64,000 bases of DNA from Ceratothoa steindachneri (GCA_963969495.1 OZ018328.1:132590468-132654467), one strand, 5' to 3'. Positions 12,771 to 26,617 are shown, counted from the stretch's first letter. Made by a program: numbers and translations. The notes: generated from the letters alone by a model not told the origin.

Positions 12771-12950
12771 ATAATAATAATAATAAGTATTTATAATGCG
12801 CCCTTCAGGGTTGTTAGCCCTTATAGAGCGCAGGTTGTGTGGCGAGTGTAGAGAAAGTTTACAGAGAAGAAAAGCAATTCTTAAGAGATGATTCTTCAGG
12901 AGACGTTTAAAAGTAGCAAGGGAGGTAGAGGATCGGACTTCGGCAGGAAG
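12771..12950 (-). pseudogene. CR1/L2-like LINE, 5'-truncated 3' end
   Basis: On the minus strand this encodes the last residues of the same LINE family as the plus-strand copy beginning near 12960: SLATFKRLLKNHLLRIAF versus SLTIFKRLLKTHLFRIAY there. It is followed by a short 3' UTR with the inverted pair GCGCTCTATAAGGGC and CCTGAAGGGCGCATTATAA, then a (TAA)n tail. The copy is severely 5'-truncated, the usual product of aborted target-primed reverse transcription. Confidence 0.75.
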
Positions 12951-12959
12951 TTATTGTTA

Positions 12960-14957
12960 GCTTCCATTTTCAGTCTCATCATCATCCCTGTCTATTGTTT
13001 GCCAATTCTCGCCCCTTGTCTTCGTTTCTTAGCCCTTCCCACATTAAGAGTGTTGGTCCATCCATGGATTTCGAGTTCGCACTTTTGAGTGTTTGCCTCC
13101 GTCACTACGAACCTGTTCCTGGTGGTTTATAATTATTAATTCCAGTCCCAGCAAATTGGGTTGGTGAAATTTGCTATGGCATTTTCATTCTCTTGCCTCC
13201 CCTGACAAAATCCTCTCATCCTTGGAGCAATCCATCCTAACTTGCCTTAATGCCCACTCCCCCATTATTACTCCTTTGTCCCCCTCGCCGTCACCGTGTC
13301 CCGTGGTACTCGCTGGAACTCCTACGCTCGAGACAGTCTTTACGTGCCCATGAAAAAGCTCTTCGTAAAGCTCGCTCCCGTGGGCAAGATACAACTGCTC
13401 TTTCGCTCACTTACCGTCTTGCGACATCTCTCTACTTGGCTAAACTGAAATCTGCTCGTGAAGCCCATTCACGTAAATTGCTAGCCGACAATAAGAATGA
13501 CCCCCGTGCTGTTTTCCGCCTGCTCTCTTCTCTTCCCTCCTCACACCAAGTCCCCACCCCCCATCAGCCCCACCATCCTCTTGAAGGTCCTTGAGAGAGT
13601 AGTTGTTTCGCGCATTAATTCCCACATCGTTGCCTGTAATATTGATGAGATTTACCAATCACTCTACCGAAACCGCTCTACTCAATGTTACTGATAGCTT
13701 ACGTAGAGCTGCTGACCGGGGTTGTGCCTCCATCCCCATTCTACTTGACCTCTCCTTTGCCTTTGATACTATTGACCATTCCGTCTTGCTTGATCGCCTC
13801 CACTCTTTCCTTGGTATTTCTGGCGCTGCTCTCGACTGGTTCCGCTCTTAACTTTCGTCTCGCAAACCCGTAGTAATTGACGATGTCTCCTCTGACCCCA
13901 CTCCCATTCGCTTTGGTGTCCCTCAAGGCTCTGTCCTCGGCCCTCTCATCTTTCGTATCTACTTATTCCCTCTTAGCTCCTTCCTACGTAATCTCGGTCT
14001 ATCCTTCCACCTCTATGCCGATGACACTCAAATCTTTATTTCCTCTTCCCCCTCGACCATTGCCCACTTAATCTGTGACCTTCTATCTGCCTATTCTTCT
14101 ATATCGGACTAGCTATCGACTAACTTCCTCAAACTTAACCACTCCAAAACTGAAGTTCTTCTGGTTGGTACCCCCGCTCTCTCTAGTATACAAAGTTAAA
14201 TCCCTCTTTCCCTCCCTCCTTCCCTCTGGATGGAAACTCTGTCGCTTTCTCTGACTCTGTTAGAAATCCGGGCGTTGTGTTTGATGAGCATCTCTCCTTC
14301 AAGCCCCACATCCACAATATTAATAAATCTTCCCTTTGTTTCCTCCGTAACTTCTCCTGCATTCGCTCTCACTTCGATTGCCAAAGTCTTGAGACTGCTG
14401 TCCACGCCTTCATTAACTCCCGCATTGATTACTGTAACTCTCTCCTTGTAAATCTACCATGTTCCTCTCTACGTCCCCTTCAGTTAGTCCAGAACTACGC
14501 TGCCCGACTACTCCTCCGTCGCTCTCTTCTCCCCTTCTAAGCCCCTGCTTCAGGAACTGCACTGGTTACCTGTCAGATATCGTTCTCATTTCAAGATTCT
14601 TCACTTCACTTTCAAGGTTCTTCACCAAAAGGCCCAAACCTACCTTTCCTCTGCCCTTTCCCAACGTCTCGCCCCTCCGGCCCTTCGGTCATCTCATGTT
14701 CCTCTCCTGAACACTCCTCGCTCGTCCCTCTACTCAATGGGCGACCGCTCCTTCTCAGTCTGTGCCCCCAAGTTTTGGAATGCTCTTCCAGCCGTAATTA
14801 CATCTGCTGCCTCACTTACCATTTTTAAGCGACTCCTGAAAACGCATCTGTTCAGGATTGCCTACTCACCCACCTAATCTTAGCCCACAGCCGAACGTGC
14901 GCTCTGTGAAGGCCTGTGGCCTTGAAGAGCGCATTATAAAAAAATATTGTATTATTA
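12960..14957 (+). pseudogene. CR1/L2-like LINE, decayed
   Basis: A non-LTR retrotransposon lacking the endonuclease. Segments in shifting frames are: ILSSLEQSILTCLNAHSP (near 13212) and PWYSLELLRSRQSL (near 13299) from the linker; then, after an internal deletion near 13560, ILLKVLERVVVSRINSH of the RT; LLDLSFAFDTIDHSVLLDRL (13740-13800); GVPQGSVLGPL (about 13915-13948); the catalytic YADDTQIF (about 14011-14034); NFLKLNHSKTEVLLVG (about 14122-14169); and the C-terminal TIFKRLLKTHLFRIAY (about 14818-14865). The 3' UTR has a short hairpin region ending GAGCGCATTATAAAA and an (ATT)n tail at 14942-14961. Wording fits the CR1/L2 group. Multiple stops and frameshifts make it inactive. Confidence 0.85.
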
Positions 14958-15086
14958 TTATTCTTAAACCTCCATCTTTCTCCACTGAGTGATAATACCT
15001 TCGTTTTGATAGGATTGATGGACACTTTTTTAGGTGTGGAAGATATAGATGAATCGGCGCAGAAGATCCCCAGCCCCCCGCTGCCC

Positions 15087-15128
15087 TCCTCCCTCAGGTC
15101 CCACCGTCTTTGGTGGGCCGGAGGGAGA
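15087..15128. other. GC-rich hairpin
   Basis: CCCACC and GGTGGG close a 6-nt loop, and the flanking CTCCCTC and GGAGGGAG extend the stem. It sits in a short GC island in AT-rich DNA. Function unknown. Confidence 0.4.
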
Positions 15129-17039
15129 AGGAACGGCGGAAGTCGAAGAGGGAGAAGAGGAGAAGAAGTGAAAGAGTAAAATGAGAAATATTAGTAAGGG
15201 ATTAAAAGTTTATCTAAGTTGACATTCTTCCTGAGTTAAAGGGTGGGGATAGAAGAAAAGAATGGAACACTTCCCTTATTTGGACCCACTATTTAACGTG
15301 GAATCCGAACCAGTAGTCCCTAATTACTTTAGCTGCTTTTCCACTCTTCCATAAATCTATTCACACAGACTGCTGATGGACACGGATTGCACTTGCAAGA
15401 AATTGAAATTAGAGTCTCGGATAGAAGTGAAGAGGCGCCCAAATTTCCGAATCTGTCTAGAAGAGTCCACAATGGAAGCCGCCTTTCCCAAGGGCCTTTC
15501 TGTCCCCATTATTCGGACAGGCGTTTGGAAAGATTGACAGTCTCTCAAATAATGAAGTTCCGTTGTCACCATGGACCAATTCGTTCTCGAAAAATGGCCA
15601 CTCCTCTCTTTTATTCTACTCTTCTTCTCCGGTGGTAATAAACCTAAGACAGGATTTGAGGTTGTAATAATAATAATAATAATATCCTAGAATCGAGGCT
15701 CTCTTCTGGAGCTTCTGTTTCTTAGGGTCATTTGGCGCTTGGCGATTTCTTCCTTTAGGGCGGAGAAATGGCGCGGATGTCACAGAAAAAAAAGGATTAC
15801 TTGTCTGATAGAGCGAATTCAACTCGTGCTTAGAAATGGACTACATAAATGGGGTAGTAAGTAGGAAAAGAGTGGAAAGACTTGACCTGGGAAATCTTGT
15901 TGATCTACTATTGCCAAAATTAGTCATGTCACATTTTTTTTAATATTTCGAACAAAGGTAAGTTAGCTATTATATAATTATCTATATGAATAAATCCTCA
16001 AAAAATTTGGGATGACTGCCGATAAACTTTTCTGTGCTGCGTTGTCATGTATAATAATATTGTTAACACGTTTGTAGGTTGGAAAATTAGTTATAGCGAT
16101 AAAAATAAAAATAACCAAATGTTAATGCGAATATTTTTGTGATATCGATGTTTAAGAATTAAACAAATATATGTCAAGTTTAGCTGAAAACCCCCGAAAT
16201 ATTGGGGGAAATTTGGCAACCCTGCTTTTAAAACAAAACCGTTTCAAAATGTTTCGACAGTACCGCTTCAAATACTGTAATAACATAAAAAAAATTCACT
16301 ATATTTATTTTAATTTAATGTTAAATGTCTTATCTAATTTATTTATAAATTAATATACGCAAAAACACTCCATCTCTCATCAAATATGTCACTCTGAACG
16401 AAATTCAACGTAACTAATTGTGGTCACTTTAAGTGGCTGTGTGGGGTGAATAATCAATCTTGAGAAAAAAGACGAAAAATTAATTCCCAACTTCCCTCAC
16501 TCGTAATTCATCTGACGCTTATGGATCCGCAATGGGTCACTAGAAAAATCAATGAATCGTGTCAAATGTTGTTAATTGCAATTCATCCAAATTGTGCAGG
16601 ATTTGTTGGCTTGAGAATGCGCCTTCTTTTGGATCTTGAGCTCAAAATGAGCATCATGGTAAGAATAATTCAATCTTAGCTGAATTCGTTGCTATAAATT
16701 TTAAGTGAGCAGCAAAAGGTAACCTCAGAGAATTCGGGGTCATAGGTCTTCGGTGGGCTCTTGTTTCGTCTAATGAGGACTTAGGTGTCTAATGGAGAAA
16801 GGCTGTGGGGTGCATACATATAAAGGCGTATTAAACCGAAGAATTAATGAGTTGGGATTAATCTAATTATAGTAGTGAGAATTTCAGAGGCTACTATTGT
16901 AAAACAGGAAAATCAATCTACTGAATAAGTATCAGACAATTTTATAGTTATTGGTGATTTTAACTTTTTGTTTCAAGTAGAATAGAAATGGCATTCGTCT
17001 CCCATAACCCCCAAATTGCAAATAATATTAATATCAAAG
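15129..17039. other. Mostly unassigned stretch with (TAA)n tail
   Basis: No gene seen. A (TAA)n run at 15666-15683 is followed by sequence that, on the minus strand, could be the 3' end of a decayed LINE ending in (TTA)n; this is only suggestive. The rest is AT-rich without recognised elements. Confidence 0.35.
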
Positions 17040-17326
17040 AATTTTTAGCACTTTTCGTGATTTTTCAACTCTTGCAAATTCCCACAAGAAAACATCCTTG
17101 ATCTCATTTTCAGAAATGGTGTAAGGTTGATAAAAGTGATATTACAATACTACTATCCGCTCAGACCATAACATACTAGTCATAAGAAATGATCTATCAA
17201 TAATCAAAATAAAAAAAAAACAAATAAATATATAAATACTACTTAGTGACCTAACCCTATCATTGCAATACCTACTCTCCACAGACCATAACATAATAGC
17301 AATAAGAGTTGAGTGTATTAAAATTG

Positions 17327-17330
<4 letters not shown>
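17040..17330 (+). pseudogene. Possible LINE endonuclease scrap
   Basis: Translation of 17070-17130 gives NILDLIF-like and downstream SDHN-like blocks, the order seen at the end of LINE endonucleases. The SDHN-containing segment appears to be duplicated at about 17158-17200 and 17280-17310 (both contain AGACCATAACATA). Too short and decayed for a firm family call. Confidence 0.3.

Positions 17331-17385
<55 letters not shown>
17330..17385. repeat. (AT)n microsatellite
   Basis: AT run with no recognised element directly on either side. Confidence 0.96.
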
Positions 17386-17387
<2 letters not shown>

Positions 17388-17771
17388 AGGCAATAAATTC
17401 GCCGGGGGAGCTTGCGCTTCGCTAGTAAGATAAAAATTTCAAATCTAAAAAAAAGCAGCCATGGTTAAATTTTTATAATTTTTCTGAACTTTGCCAATTA
17501 TAATAATTTTAAAAAGGAACTCTAAACTAAATTTCCCCCCTTTCAAAATATCACATTGCTAAAATAAAGTTATAAAAGATATATAAAAATGAATTTTCTG
17601 AACTTCCCCATTTTTAATTCTTTGGGTTTTAAAAAATTCACAAAATTTCAATACCTATATTTATTTCTGAACTTTGTTAATAAAAACATAAGTCATACCC
17701 AAACTAAGGTGAAATTATTATTCAAATACTCAAAAAAATCCCCTACTTAAATTATAGAGTTAGTGATGATG

Positions 17772-19191
<1,420 letters not shown>

Positions 19192-19544
19192 TATTACTTA
19201 GTGGCCTACGTAAATGCGATTGGAATTGCGCGAAGCAAAAATGGAAAGATGTAGATGAATGCTGAGTTTAAAATTACCTCTCGTCTCACAAAAGGAACAT
19301 CGCCCTCCCCCCAATGCTTAGAAAAAAAAAACAAAATAAAAAAATTATAAGCAAGCAATAATCAAGAATTAATCTTCATAGCTTGAGAAAAAAAGCGGTT
19401 CTGTTTAAGAGTTAATTGAATTGACCACCAAACTCTCGTGAATAAAGCTTGCCACCCTTCCTATTATTTATAATAAAGTTGAATCGCATAAAAGCGCGGG
19501 ATGTGTAAGAAGGAAACAACCCCCTAGTAGAAGAAAGAAGCTTC

Positions 19545-19625
19545 GGAGCGGTGACGAAATTCTAACCGCGTCGTTGAGATACAGTCAATGGGAACCTCAG
19601 TCCACTCGGCTATCCCGAGCCTAAA
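19545..19625 (-). repeat. tRNA-derived SINE head or tRNA pseudogene
   Basis: On the minus strand a box A-like TAGCCGAGTGGACTGAGG is followed about 45 nt later by a degenerate box B (GGTTAGAATTT against GGTTCGAATCC). A GCGGT/ACCGC stem surrounds the box B. The ends pair only partly as an acceptor stem, so a functional tRNA is unlikely. A polymerase III-derived repeat is the best reading. Confidence 0.5.
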
Positions 19626-20464
19626 TAAAGACTTAGTTCACTCAGAGTTTGTGAACCGCCCACTTCCTACTTGCCATGCTAGGCATACACAAAAACACAT
19701 ACCAGCAAAACTTCAATGCCATATCTATTCATTCGTTGACGGTAATCGTCTCTTGATGTGACTATCATGTCTAAATGAGGCCAAATTAATCTAAGAAGAC
19801 CTTGAGACACTATATTAATAAACGTGCTTAGATATCCTTAAGTTTAATGCAAATAAGCCTGGCTAATTAATTTCGCTAATAGAAAAGGACTTAAGTAAAG
19901 AACAACATATAAAGGCTTACAATTAATACCTGTAAGTAATGAAAAGTCATGGTGTATAATTTCAAATAATTATCTTTCTCAAAACATTCTTAATGTAGAA
20001 GAAAATGCAAGAAAATTTGTGGTTACATCATGAGAAAATTGAAATCTAGACACCCCCAAACAATGTCAATGCTCTTTGCGCGTCTATTAAAACCCCATCT
20101 CGACTCTTCCGTTCATTTATGGCACCTGCTTAAAATTCCGGACATGCCATCTTTGGAAACCTTTTAAACAATATTTCCATCTCGTAATGATGGTTTTATA
20201 GATTTAAATTATTGGGAAAGACTCTTCTTCAAAATCATATTCCATTCAGTCATTTTGAACACTACTTAAGTTATTTATGTGTGGAAGGTATTAGGAAGTC
20301 GTAGATTAGCTCCAGAATCTGAAAACAATTATTTATGACAAAAAGGTCTAAACTCAAGGAAGAATCCGGAAAATTTTCAATTATCCAATTTAAATCTCTT
20401 CACGTTATATAAAATCCACGGCCTAATTCTCTCTCCCGCTGTGCTGTGAAGACAGGTCTGGAAT

Positions 20465-20660
20465 GATAGCGTTGCGATTGCCTATGTACGTGTATACCCC
20501 CACGAGAGGGATTTTAGCGTAACTGCTAACGAATAGGCAGTCAACTCATGACTCCGCTGTAAGCTTTGTATCCGCGCCGCTAGCTGGGATCGAACCGGTA
20601 CTGCAACTATCGAAGATCAACGCTGTATCCACTTGGCTCACGGATGGCAAAAATGTATTG
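20465..20660 (-). repeat. tRNA-derived SINE
   Basis: The minus strand carries a box A-like GAGCCAAGTGGATACAGCG and a perfect-looking box B GGTTCGATCCC (20586-20596 complement) at tRNA spacing, followed by about 120 bp of unrelated body. This head-plus-body layout is that of a tRNA-derived SINE transcribed by RNA polymerase III. No second copy with the same body was found in the window. Confidence 0.6.
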
Positions 20661-21042
20661 CAAATAAAGGCGATAACTTTAAGCATGTTTCTACCACTAA
20701 AGATTAATTATGTTTATTTTTTTACTGTATATTATTAATCGGACAAAACTTTCTGTAGAATTCGTGCATTTGCTTCTGTGTGCGTGAGTTAATTTTATCC
20801 TTCTTTACAATGTCACGACTATCAACCGGTGATAATTTGGGTTTATTACCCTTCTTGGGAATTTTCATTGTTACAGTATTCTTATACCTACATGGGATTG
20901 CCTGAATGATGACAGTTGGATGTTTTTTCGCGTGGATATTTCTCCCTGCGTGTTCTCAGGCTATCGAAATGCAAAAATATGCGTCGCGTGTTCACTCTTT
21001 CTTGCTTTTGCACATTCTGATATTTGGCAAAAATGCCGAAAG

Positions 21043-21371
21043 GGACACTTCGTTTTAGGGACACTTTTTCTTTAGTGGGAGAACATGCTAACGTGTAGTT
21101 AATGACCGGTGGACTACGAACGCACTGTCATCTGTTAAGAAAGTGACACCATCTAACACTTTTAAGTTATATGTTTGACATAGGAAGACGAATTAATTAG
21201 CAAGGCTGTTGCAGTGCGCTATTTGCAGTACAAAGATATTTTGCGTTAGCATCTTTTTTTTGTGAAAAGAGACATGAAATCTTAGTGTTTATCTAATCGT
21301 TGGACAATGCGTTAGTGATGGCTCCCTTTTTAAGCTAAAAAAAAAAAGTGTGTCCCTAAAACGAAGAAGAC
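21043..21371. mobile_element. Unclassified TIR element
   Basis: Arms of about 30 bp: CTTCGTTTTAGGGACAC followed by a T-rich run ending in TTTAG at the left, and the inverted counterpart GTGTCCCTAAAACGAAG at the right. The interior of about 270 bp has no ORF. The terminal wording matches no family I can name, and a target duplication is not evident. Confidence 0.5.
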
Positions 21372-21923
21372 CCAAGACGCAATTGGGTACAGCGGATTCG
21401 AATTGTACCTTATTTTGGAGCAGTGACCATTTCCTTCGTTGCAGGCCGCATTAAGTTAGCTGTAGACCGCATTTATAAAACCTTAATTATATATACTGCA
21501 AATTGCACATTATTTTGTATATTTCTAACTACTATGATTATCTGTCAGCTTAAAATCGCAGTCAGCTAAAAGGCCTCGAACGATTCATTGGACACAAAGT
21601 TTAATTATACTTTTGCGGAAATTTCACCTTCGATATATTCCGCGTGAAGTTAAGTTGCAATAGAACTTCCACTTCCAAGCTCTTGCATGAACTGGTCGCA
21701 CAGGGTGATTCAATAAAATTCCCACTGCATGCAACAGCCTACCTCCACTCTAACCTGGTCCCTAAAGACACTCTCACAGAAAGCGCGGCTCTACTTAATT
21801 GTGGGGACGTTAGCGCGGCCTACAGCGGGGGCTGTAGGACCAAAGGAGTTCTCCCTTAATCTCCCAAAAGGTCGGAAGGAGCGGAGATTCCCTCTGCTCC
21901 TGGGGAGCTAAAAACAAAAACAA
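21372..21923. other. Unassigned stretch
   Basis: Includes a 71-codon frame at 21644-21859 with no recognisable domain. No other structure seen. Confidence 0.4.
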
Positions 21924-23085
21924 TGTCGTGGTATAGCCGACAATATAATATAATATCTATTAATTATTAGTATGAAGGGGAAGAGCTCAGGCTATTAAAG
22001 CGAACCGTCCAATGACTGAACGCTACGTTGATGCGAGGATTAGAAAGGTCAGGTTGAGGCGCGGGCTCAATACGCTTAACTAATTAGGTCGAGTTCGAGG
22101 TTTGCGAGATTTAAATAACGAGGCTGAGAATGAGGTTCAGGTTAATTAAAGATAAACATAAGAAAATATAAATTTTATTTACAAATTAAAAATGATCAAA
22201 ATGATATAGAGGAAAATTAAAGGTTGGATAATGATTCATCGTTACCGTGAAAGTCTAATTTATATTAATTAGTTTATAGCTATCTTCTCAGCTCCAAATG
22301 TGCTCACAAGATTAAAAGAAGGAAAAAGGGAGCTTACGGGTCGTAGGGCGATAGCGACTTCAAGGAGGCTTGAAGGAAAGTAGGGGTTCGGCGACTGCAA
22401 AGAAGGGATCTTCGTCAGGACAAGAGTGGGAAAGAAGGGTATGGTCGGCACCTTACTTCCGGGGCTGTGAATGCGTAAGTTCTAACCTTAGCTTGAGCTT
22501 GAGGGGGCAGCTGAAATCCTTGGTGATTTTCGGGAGAGGTATGGCTACCTCAAGGTAACTTCGACGGGGTTGAGTACTTCGAGGACTCGAAGGAGTAATC
22601 CGGCGCAGCTGCTTCAGAAGACGGCGGGGACAGAGGCTTGCGTTTGACCGTAAATGTCTTACTGGGGAGAGAGTGCCCAGCCTTCGGTTAGGTACGAACC
22701 GACTTAGGACATGTGATGTCTTCTTGCGAGCGAGCCTTTTTCTTACTGCCCTTCCAAGGTGCCTAAATGGTTTAAATATGGAGACTCTCCTTATGCGGGA
22801 GATGGGGAATAACCCCTACTCTGGGGAATTCCCAGCAGGCAGCTGAAGCGCCAAACTGCCTGCGATAAATAGTTCTTTTACCCCGTCTCTCTTTATCGGC
22901 GGAGGGAATTTACGACCGCGTAGGGGATGTTCTCCACGCATTACTTGGATCTTACGATGGGGGGGGGGGCATCTGGGCTTGCCTTGCCATGTGACTCTCG
23001 GCCGCGTGGAGTCTGGCTAACCATGTCGCTTCCTGCAACGTGCTAAGCATTGCAAAGAAGGGGAAATAGGGGGTATCGTTCTACA
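21924..23085 (+). mobile_element. Probable solo LTR
   Basis: A 1162-bp block that begins TGTCGTGG and ends GTTCTACA, the TG...CA format of LTRs, bounded by an exact 5-bp direct repeat AACAA (21919-21923 and 23086-23090). No gag or pol is present, as expected after recombination between two LTRs. Its start and an internal segment (AAAATATAAATTTTATTTAC) resemble the insertion at 47538-50240, so the two probably belong to related families. The superfamily cannot be assigned without pol. Confidence 0.65.
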
Positions 23086-23556
23086 AACAACAATATTAAC
23101 AGGTAGAGAATAAGCACACATCACTTGTCTCATAATGTGTAAACCATTTTAGAAGCAAGTTTATGATGAGAAATGGATACAAACTGCTAAATTGTACAAT
23201 ACATCAGTGTATTTAGATTTCTGATCGAAACTGGTGTAAGATACGGATGGGTGTTTGGGTACGGCAATCGAAAATACCACTCATTCACTGAACCATTTCC
23301 TATCTTTAGAGTGATCACCAAATGATCACTTTATCGGATGAGCTCTCTCGATCCTGAAAATAATCAGAGGGTAGTCAACGACGCAGGGTGATGATTTTCG
23401 ATATTATTTCATTAATTTCATTCAGTAAACATCTGCATGTTCCCCAAAACATAAATTGTACATAAGAAAAAAAACAGATGGAAGAAATGAAATTAACTCT
23501 TGGAAAAGTGAGTGCGAAAACGTGATGTATCGCTCCTAGGTGAAAGGTTACATATA

Positions 23557-24487
23557 CGAGGGGCGGTCAATAAGTTTTGCTAATCGGTAGGGCAAAACAG
23601 AGGAAGGGGGATGGCTGTTTGTGGGGGTGTTAGAACAAGTCATGACAAGTCAGGACCTGCAGCTGCACGCTCCTGCCTCGTCCATTTAAGAAGCAGTAAC
23701 TGATCGCAGATCGTCAGTCACAAATCTTTCAACAATGGAGAAGGTTGAGCACCGCGCAGTGATCAAATTTTTGACCAAGGAAGGCAAGAATGCAAAAGAG
23801 ATCCATAATCGTATGGTTGCAGTGTACAACGACACCGCCCCTTCCTATGCAACCATTGCTCGCTGGAATAGGGAATTCCGCCATGGTCGTGCGTCCCTTG
23901 AAGACGACCCCCGTCCATGACGCCCGTCAGACGTGACCAAGAGGACAATATGGCCCGTGTGGAGAGGATGATCCTCGAAAATGGACGGGTGAAGGTCTAA
24001 GAAATCAAGCGAGAACTTGAAATATCACATGGAAGTGTTATCAACATCCTCCACGACAATTTGGCCATGACCAAGGTCTCTGCCCTTTGGGTCCCTAGAA
24101 ACCTCACGCCACATGATCAACTTCAACGTCGTCAAAGTCCACAAGGCCAGAGTTGCACAAGCTGCCCTGCGCGAGTGCGGATTCGAAGAGCTCACCCATC
24201 CCCCTTACATTCCAGATATGGCCCCTAGCGACTACTTTTTATTCCGCCAGGTCAAGGCTGCACTGCGTGGACGCCGGTTTGGGGACGATGAAGATGCCCA
24301 GCTCGCCGTCCAGGAGTGGATTGAACAGCAGTCGGGAGATTTCTGGTTGTCGGGAATTTGAAGCCTCAGAGACAAGTGACGCAAGTGCATTGAAGTCGTG
24401 GGTAGTTATATTGAAAAATAATAAAACACTTTTCTTCATATCTCGTTTTCTTATATCCGAATTTTAAAACTTATTGACCTCCCCTCG
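23557..24487 (+). mobile_element. Mariner element, internally deleted (copy 1)
   Basis: A 931-bp element with TIRs CGAGGGGCGGTCAATAAGTT and the inverse, flanked by TA on both sides (23555-23556, 24488-24489). It carries a broken transposase. The N-terminal part starts at an ATG at 23735 (MEKVEHRAVIKFLTKEGKNA), followed by helix-turn-helix sequence that breaks frame near 23920. After the NLTPHDQLQRRQ block the sequence jumps to the C-terminal block (ALRECGFEELTHPPY, then the third catalytic aspartate in APSDYFLF). The first two catalytic aspartates are deleted, so the product cannot act. The wording matches SETMAR/GVQW3-annotated mariner fragments. Confidence 0.9.
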
Positions 24488-24489
24488 TA

Positions 24490-26299
24490 TATACACCTCT
24501 GTATTTACATAGATAGAAAACTATGCAGACGTGAATGAATGCGATTACGCAAATGATGTGCACAAAAACATAGTACATTAAGTTGAGATGACCATAGAAA
24601 GCTCATTGGGCCGAAACAGCGACCTCACCACTTAAAAAATATTGCAATGAATGTTAGCAGATTACAAATTAATGTCACGCATTAGGCATTAATGTATGAG
24701 TTAACCGCAATGGATAAAAATGAATGCAATTAAGTTGTGTTTTGTTACACAGGCTATGGAAATTGGATCAAGCTGAATGTTATGGATGACCGTCAGCAAA
24801 TAGGTGATCTTCCTTAAGAGCAGTACGAGCTAGACCAAAAATGAGGATACAAACTCACGAAATTGACGACGCCCGAAGATTAACGACGTGATAATTTGCA
24901 GTCTAGAGGTCGCGTGACAATGCTTCACATCGAAGCATCGGTGACGTCAGGGGACAGCGAACAGAAAATGAGATTTTGCAGTGGTGTTGTGAACAGAGAG
25001 AGGCTTCGGCAGACGACAGAAAATAGTCATTTAAAACGTTTATCGTGCAGAAGTCATTTGCCGCCGATGAAATGAATTAACGAGATTCATCACAAGTCAG
25101 GAAATGGCGATAGACTTTAGGACATTGGCTAGTCGAATCTTCGTCGTGAAAGGGCGACAAAGGAAGGATACATCCTCAAGTATCCACGAAGGGCGGTTAA
25201 TCCTTGTGCTTTGCTGGCCGAGTAGTAGCCGTTCCTATTAAGAATATGATGGCTGAAAACCTAGCAAATAAAGTAGTGTAGTGACCTCGCTGTGTTGCTT
25301 CATTGCTATCTGTTGCGGATTTTTTTAATCTACTTGATTGCAGTATGCAGTGAAACTAATGGGAATGTATGCTATGTCCATTTAGGTTTAATAAAGTCTT
25401 CGCTTAGTGTTCTTCTATAGCGAAGTTCGTTCGTGAGAATAATGTAATCAAAGTTAAGTGAGAGGAAACGAGTCTCATCGCTAGTGACCGAACAGCGCCT
25501 GTCTCGTTCGTTTGGAATTCGACTAATTTCTTCCCTTTTCCTTATCGGCAGCCTTTGTACATGCGGATGCGATTCCGAATTTTAGTGCAGCGTGATTTCT
25601 GGATTAGCATGAGACGTTGCAAGCCATTTCGATCACGGTTTGCTTTAAAGCATCCGAATCCCACTGGCGATTCCATAGAACCCTGAGAGGAATCGAAGTT
25701 CTTAAATTGTCGTTCTATCAATTGATTAATCCTTCTGTGCAATCGATCTCAATCCTTTACGTGTTGTTAAGGGTTTGGATGAGATATGCAACGTTTTTGA
25801 TTTCCTCCCTAACTCACCTTAATGAGGACAAGGACATGGGTCCAATTTCCTTCCCTTCTGCCTCCACTTCTCTCTTCTTCCTCCTCTATTAAAGCTCTTT
25901 ATCCATTTTATCACCCCAATCAACTCATTTCTCCCCCGTTTTACGATCATCCTCGTCAACAGTTGATGATTCATATCGAGGAAATACTGTCTATTCTCTC
26001 TGTTTTGTTCTGTTTGTCTATTTCAGGCTGTGCACGCACACACGCACACGCCTGTGTGTATCTTTGCCCCCAAAGAAATTTTGTTCACAAACAAAGTTTT
26101 AATTAGTTCCTTTCAACTCATCCCATCAATACAACTCTTTCACCCATAACATTAAAACGACGGATCCATTTCTCATCAACGACTTCTTTCGTGTCGCCAC
26201 ACACTTTCCTTCATTACCGTCACTCACTCTTCTTCCCTTTCCACTTTTTTTCCCTCTTTATTTTATTCCTCTCTTTTCAGTCATTTTCCCACCCTCTGC
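24490..26299. other. Unassigned stretch
   Basis: No gene or element seen; short frames lack motifs. Confidence 0.45.
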
Positions 26300-26325
26300 A
26301 GTGTGACGTCATCGGGAACATTCTG

Positions 26326-26465
26326 AATGTCGAATGGCCTGCTGATACCTTTTTAAATACTGGGGCCCAAAGTGGGGTTCGAAGCGCCCCTGCAATTGTG
26401 TGCGTCGACTGGCCTGCAGGCACTTTTTTAAGTAGGTCCTAAGTGGGGTTCGAAACCTCCCTGCA
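26326..26465. repeat. Short tandem duplication
   Basis: Two diverged units of about 75 bp each contain TGGCCTGC, an AAGTGGGGTTCGAA block and CCCTGCAATT. Origin unknown; GGTTCGAA resembles a tRNA box B but no box A is apparent. Confidence 0.5.
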
Positions 26466-26614
26466 ATTATACCGGATGAATCAAAGAGACTACTGACTCG
26501 AATTAATTCGTATTTTTTTCTTCTGTTCGTCTTTGATGGATTCCTCACAAATCTCGTCCCCTCCTCCAAGCCTTAATCTTGATTGTTTAACTAAGGAGTC
26601 AGATTTCTTGGAGG

Positions 26615-26617
<3 letters not shown>

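Larger units (their letters stand above)
19194..21042. other. Unassigned DNA around two tRNA-like repeats
   Basis: Apart from the tRNA-like sequences at 19545-19625 and 20465-20660 (listed separately), I see only AT-rich DNA without genes. Confidence 0.45.

Noticed and set aside
20583..20650. Functional tRNA gene
   Set aside because: Boxes A and B are present but the cloverleaf ends do not pair convincingly; a SINE head explains it better.
26380..26460. tRNA-like box B (GGGGTTCGAA) as a SINE
   Set aside because: No box A at suitable distance; the motif lies within a short tandem duplication.
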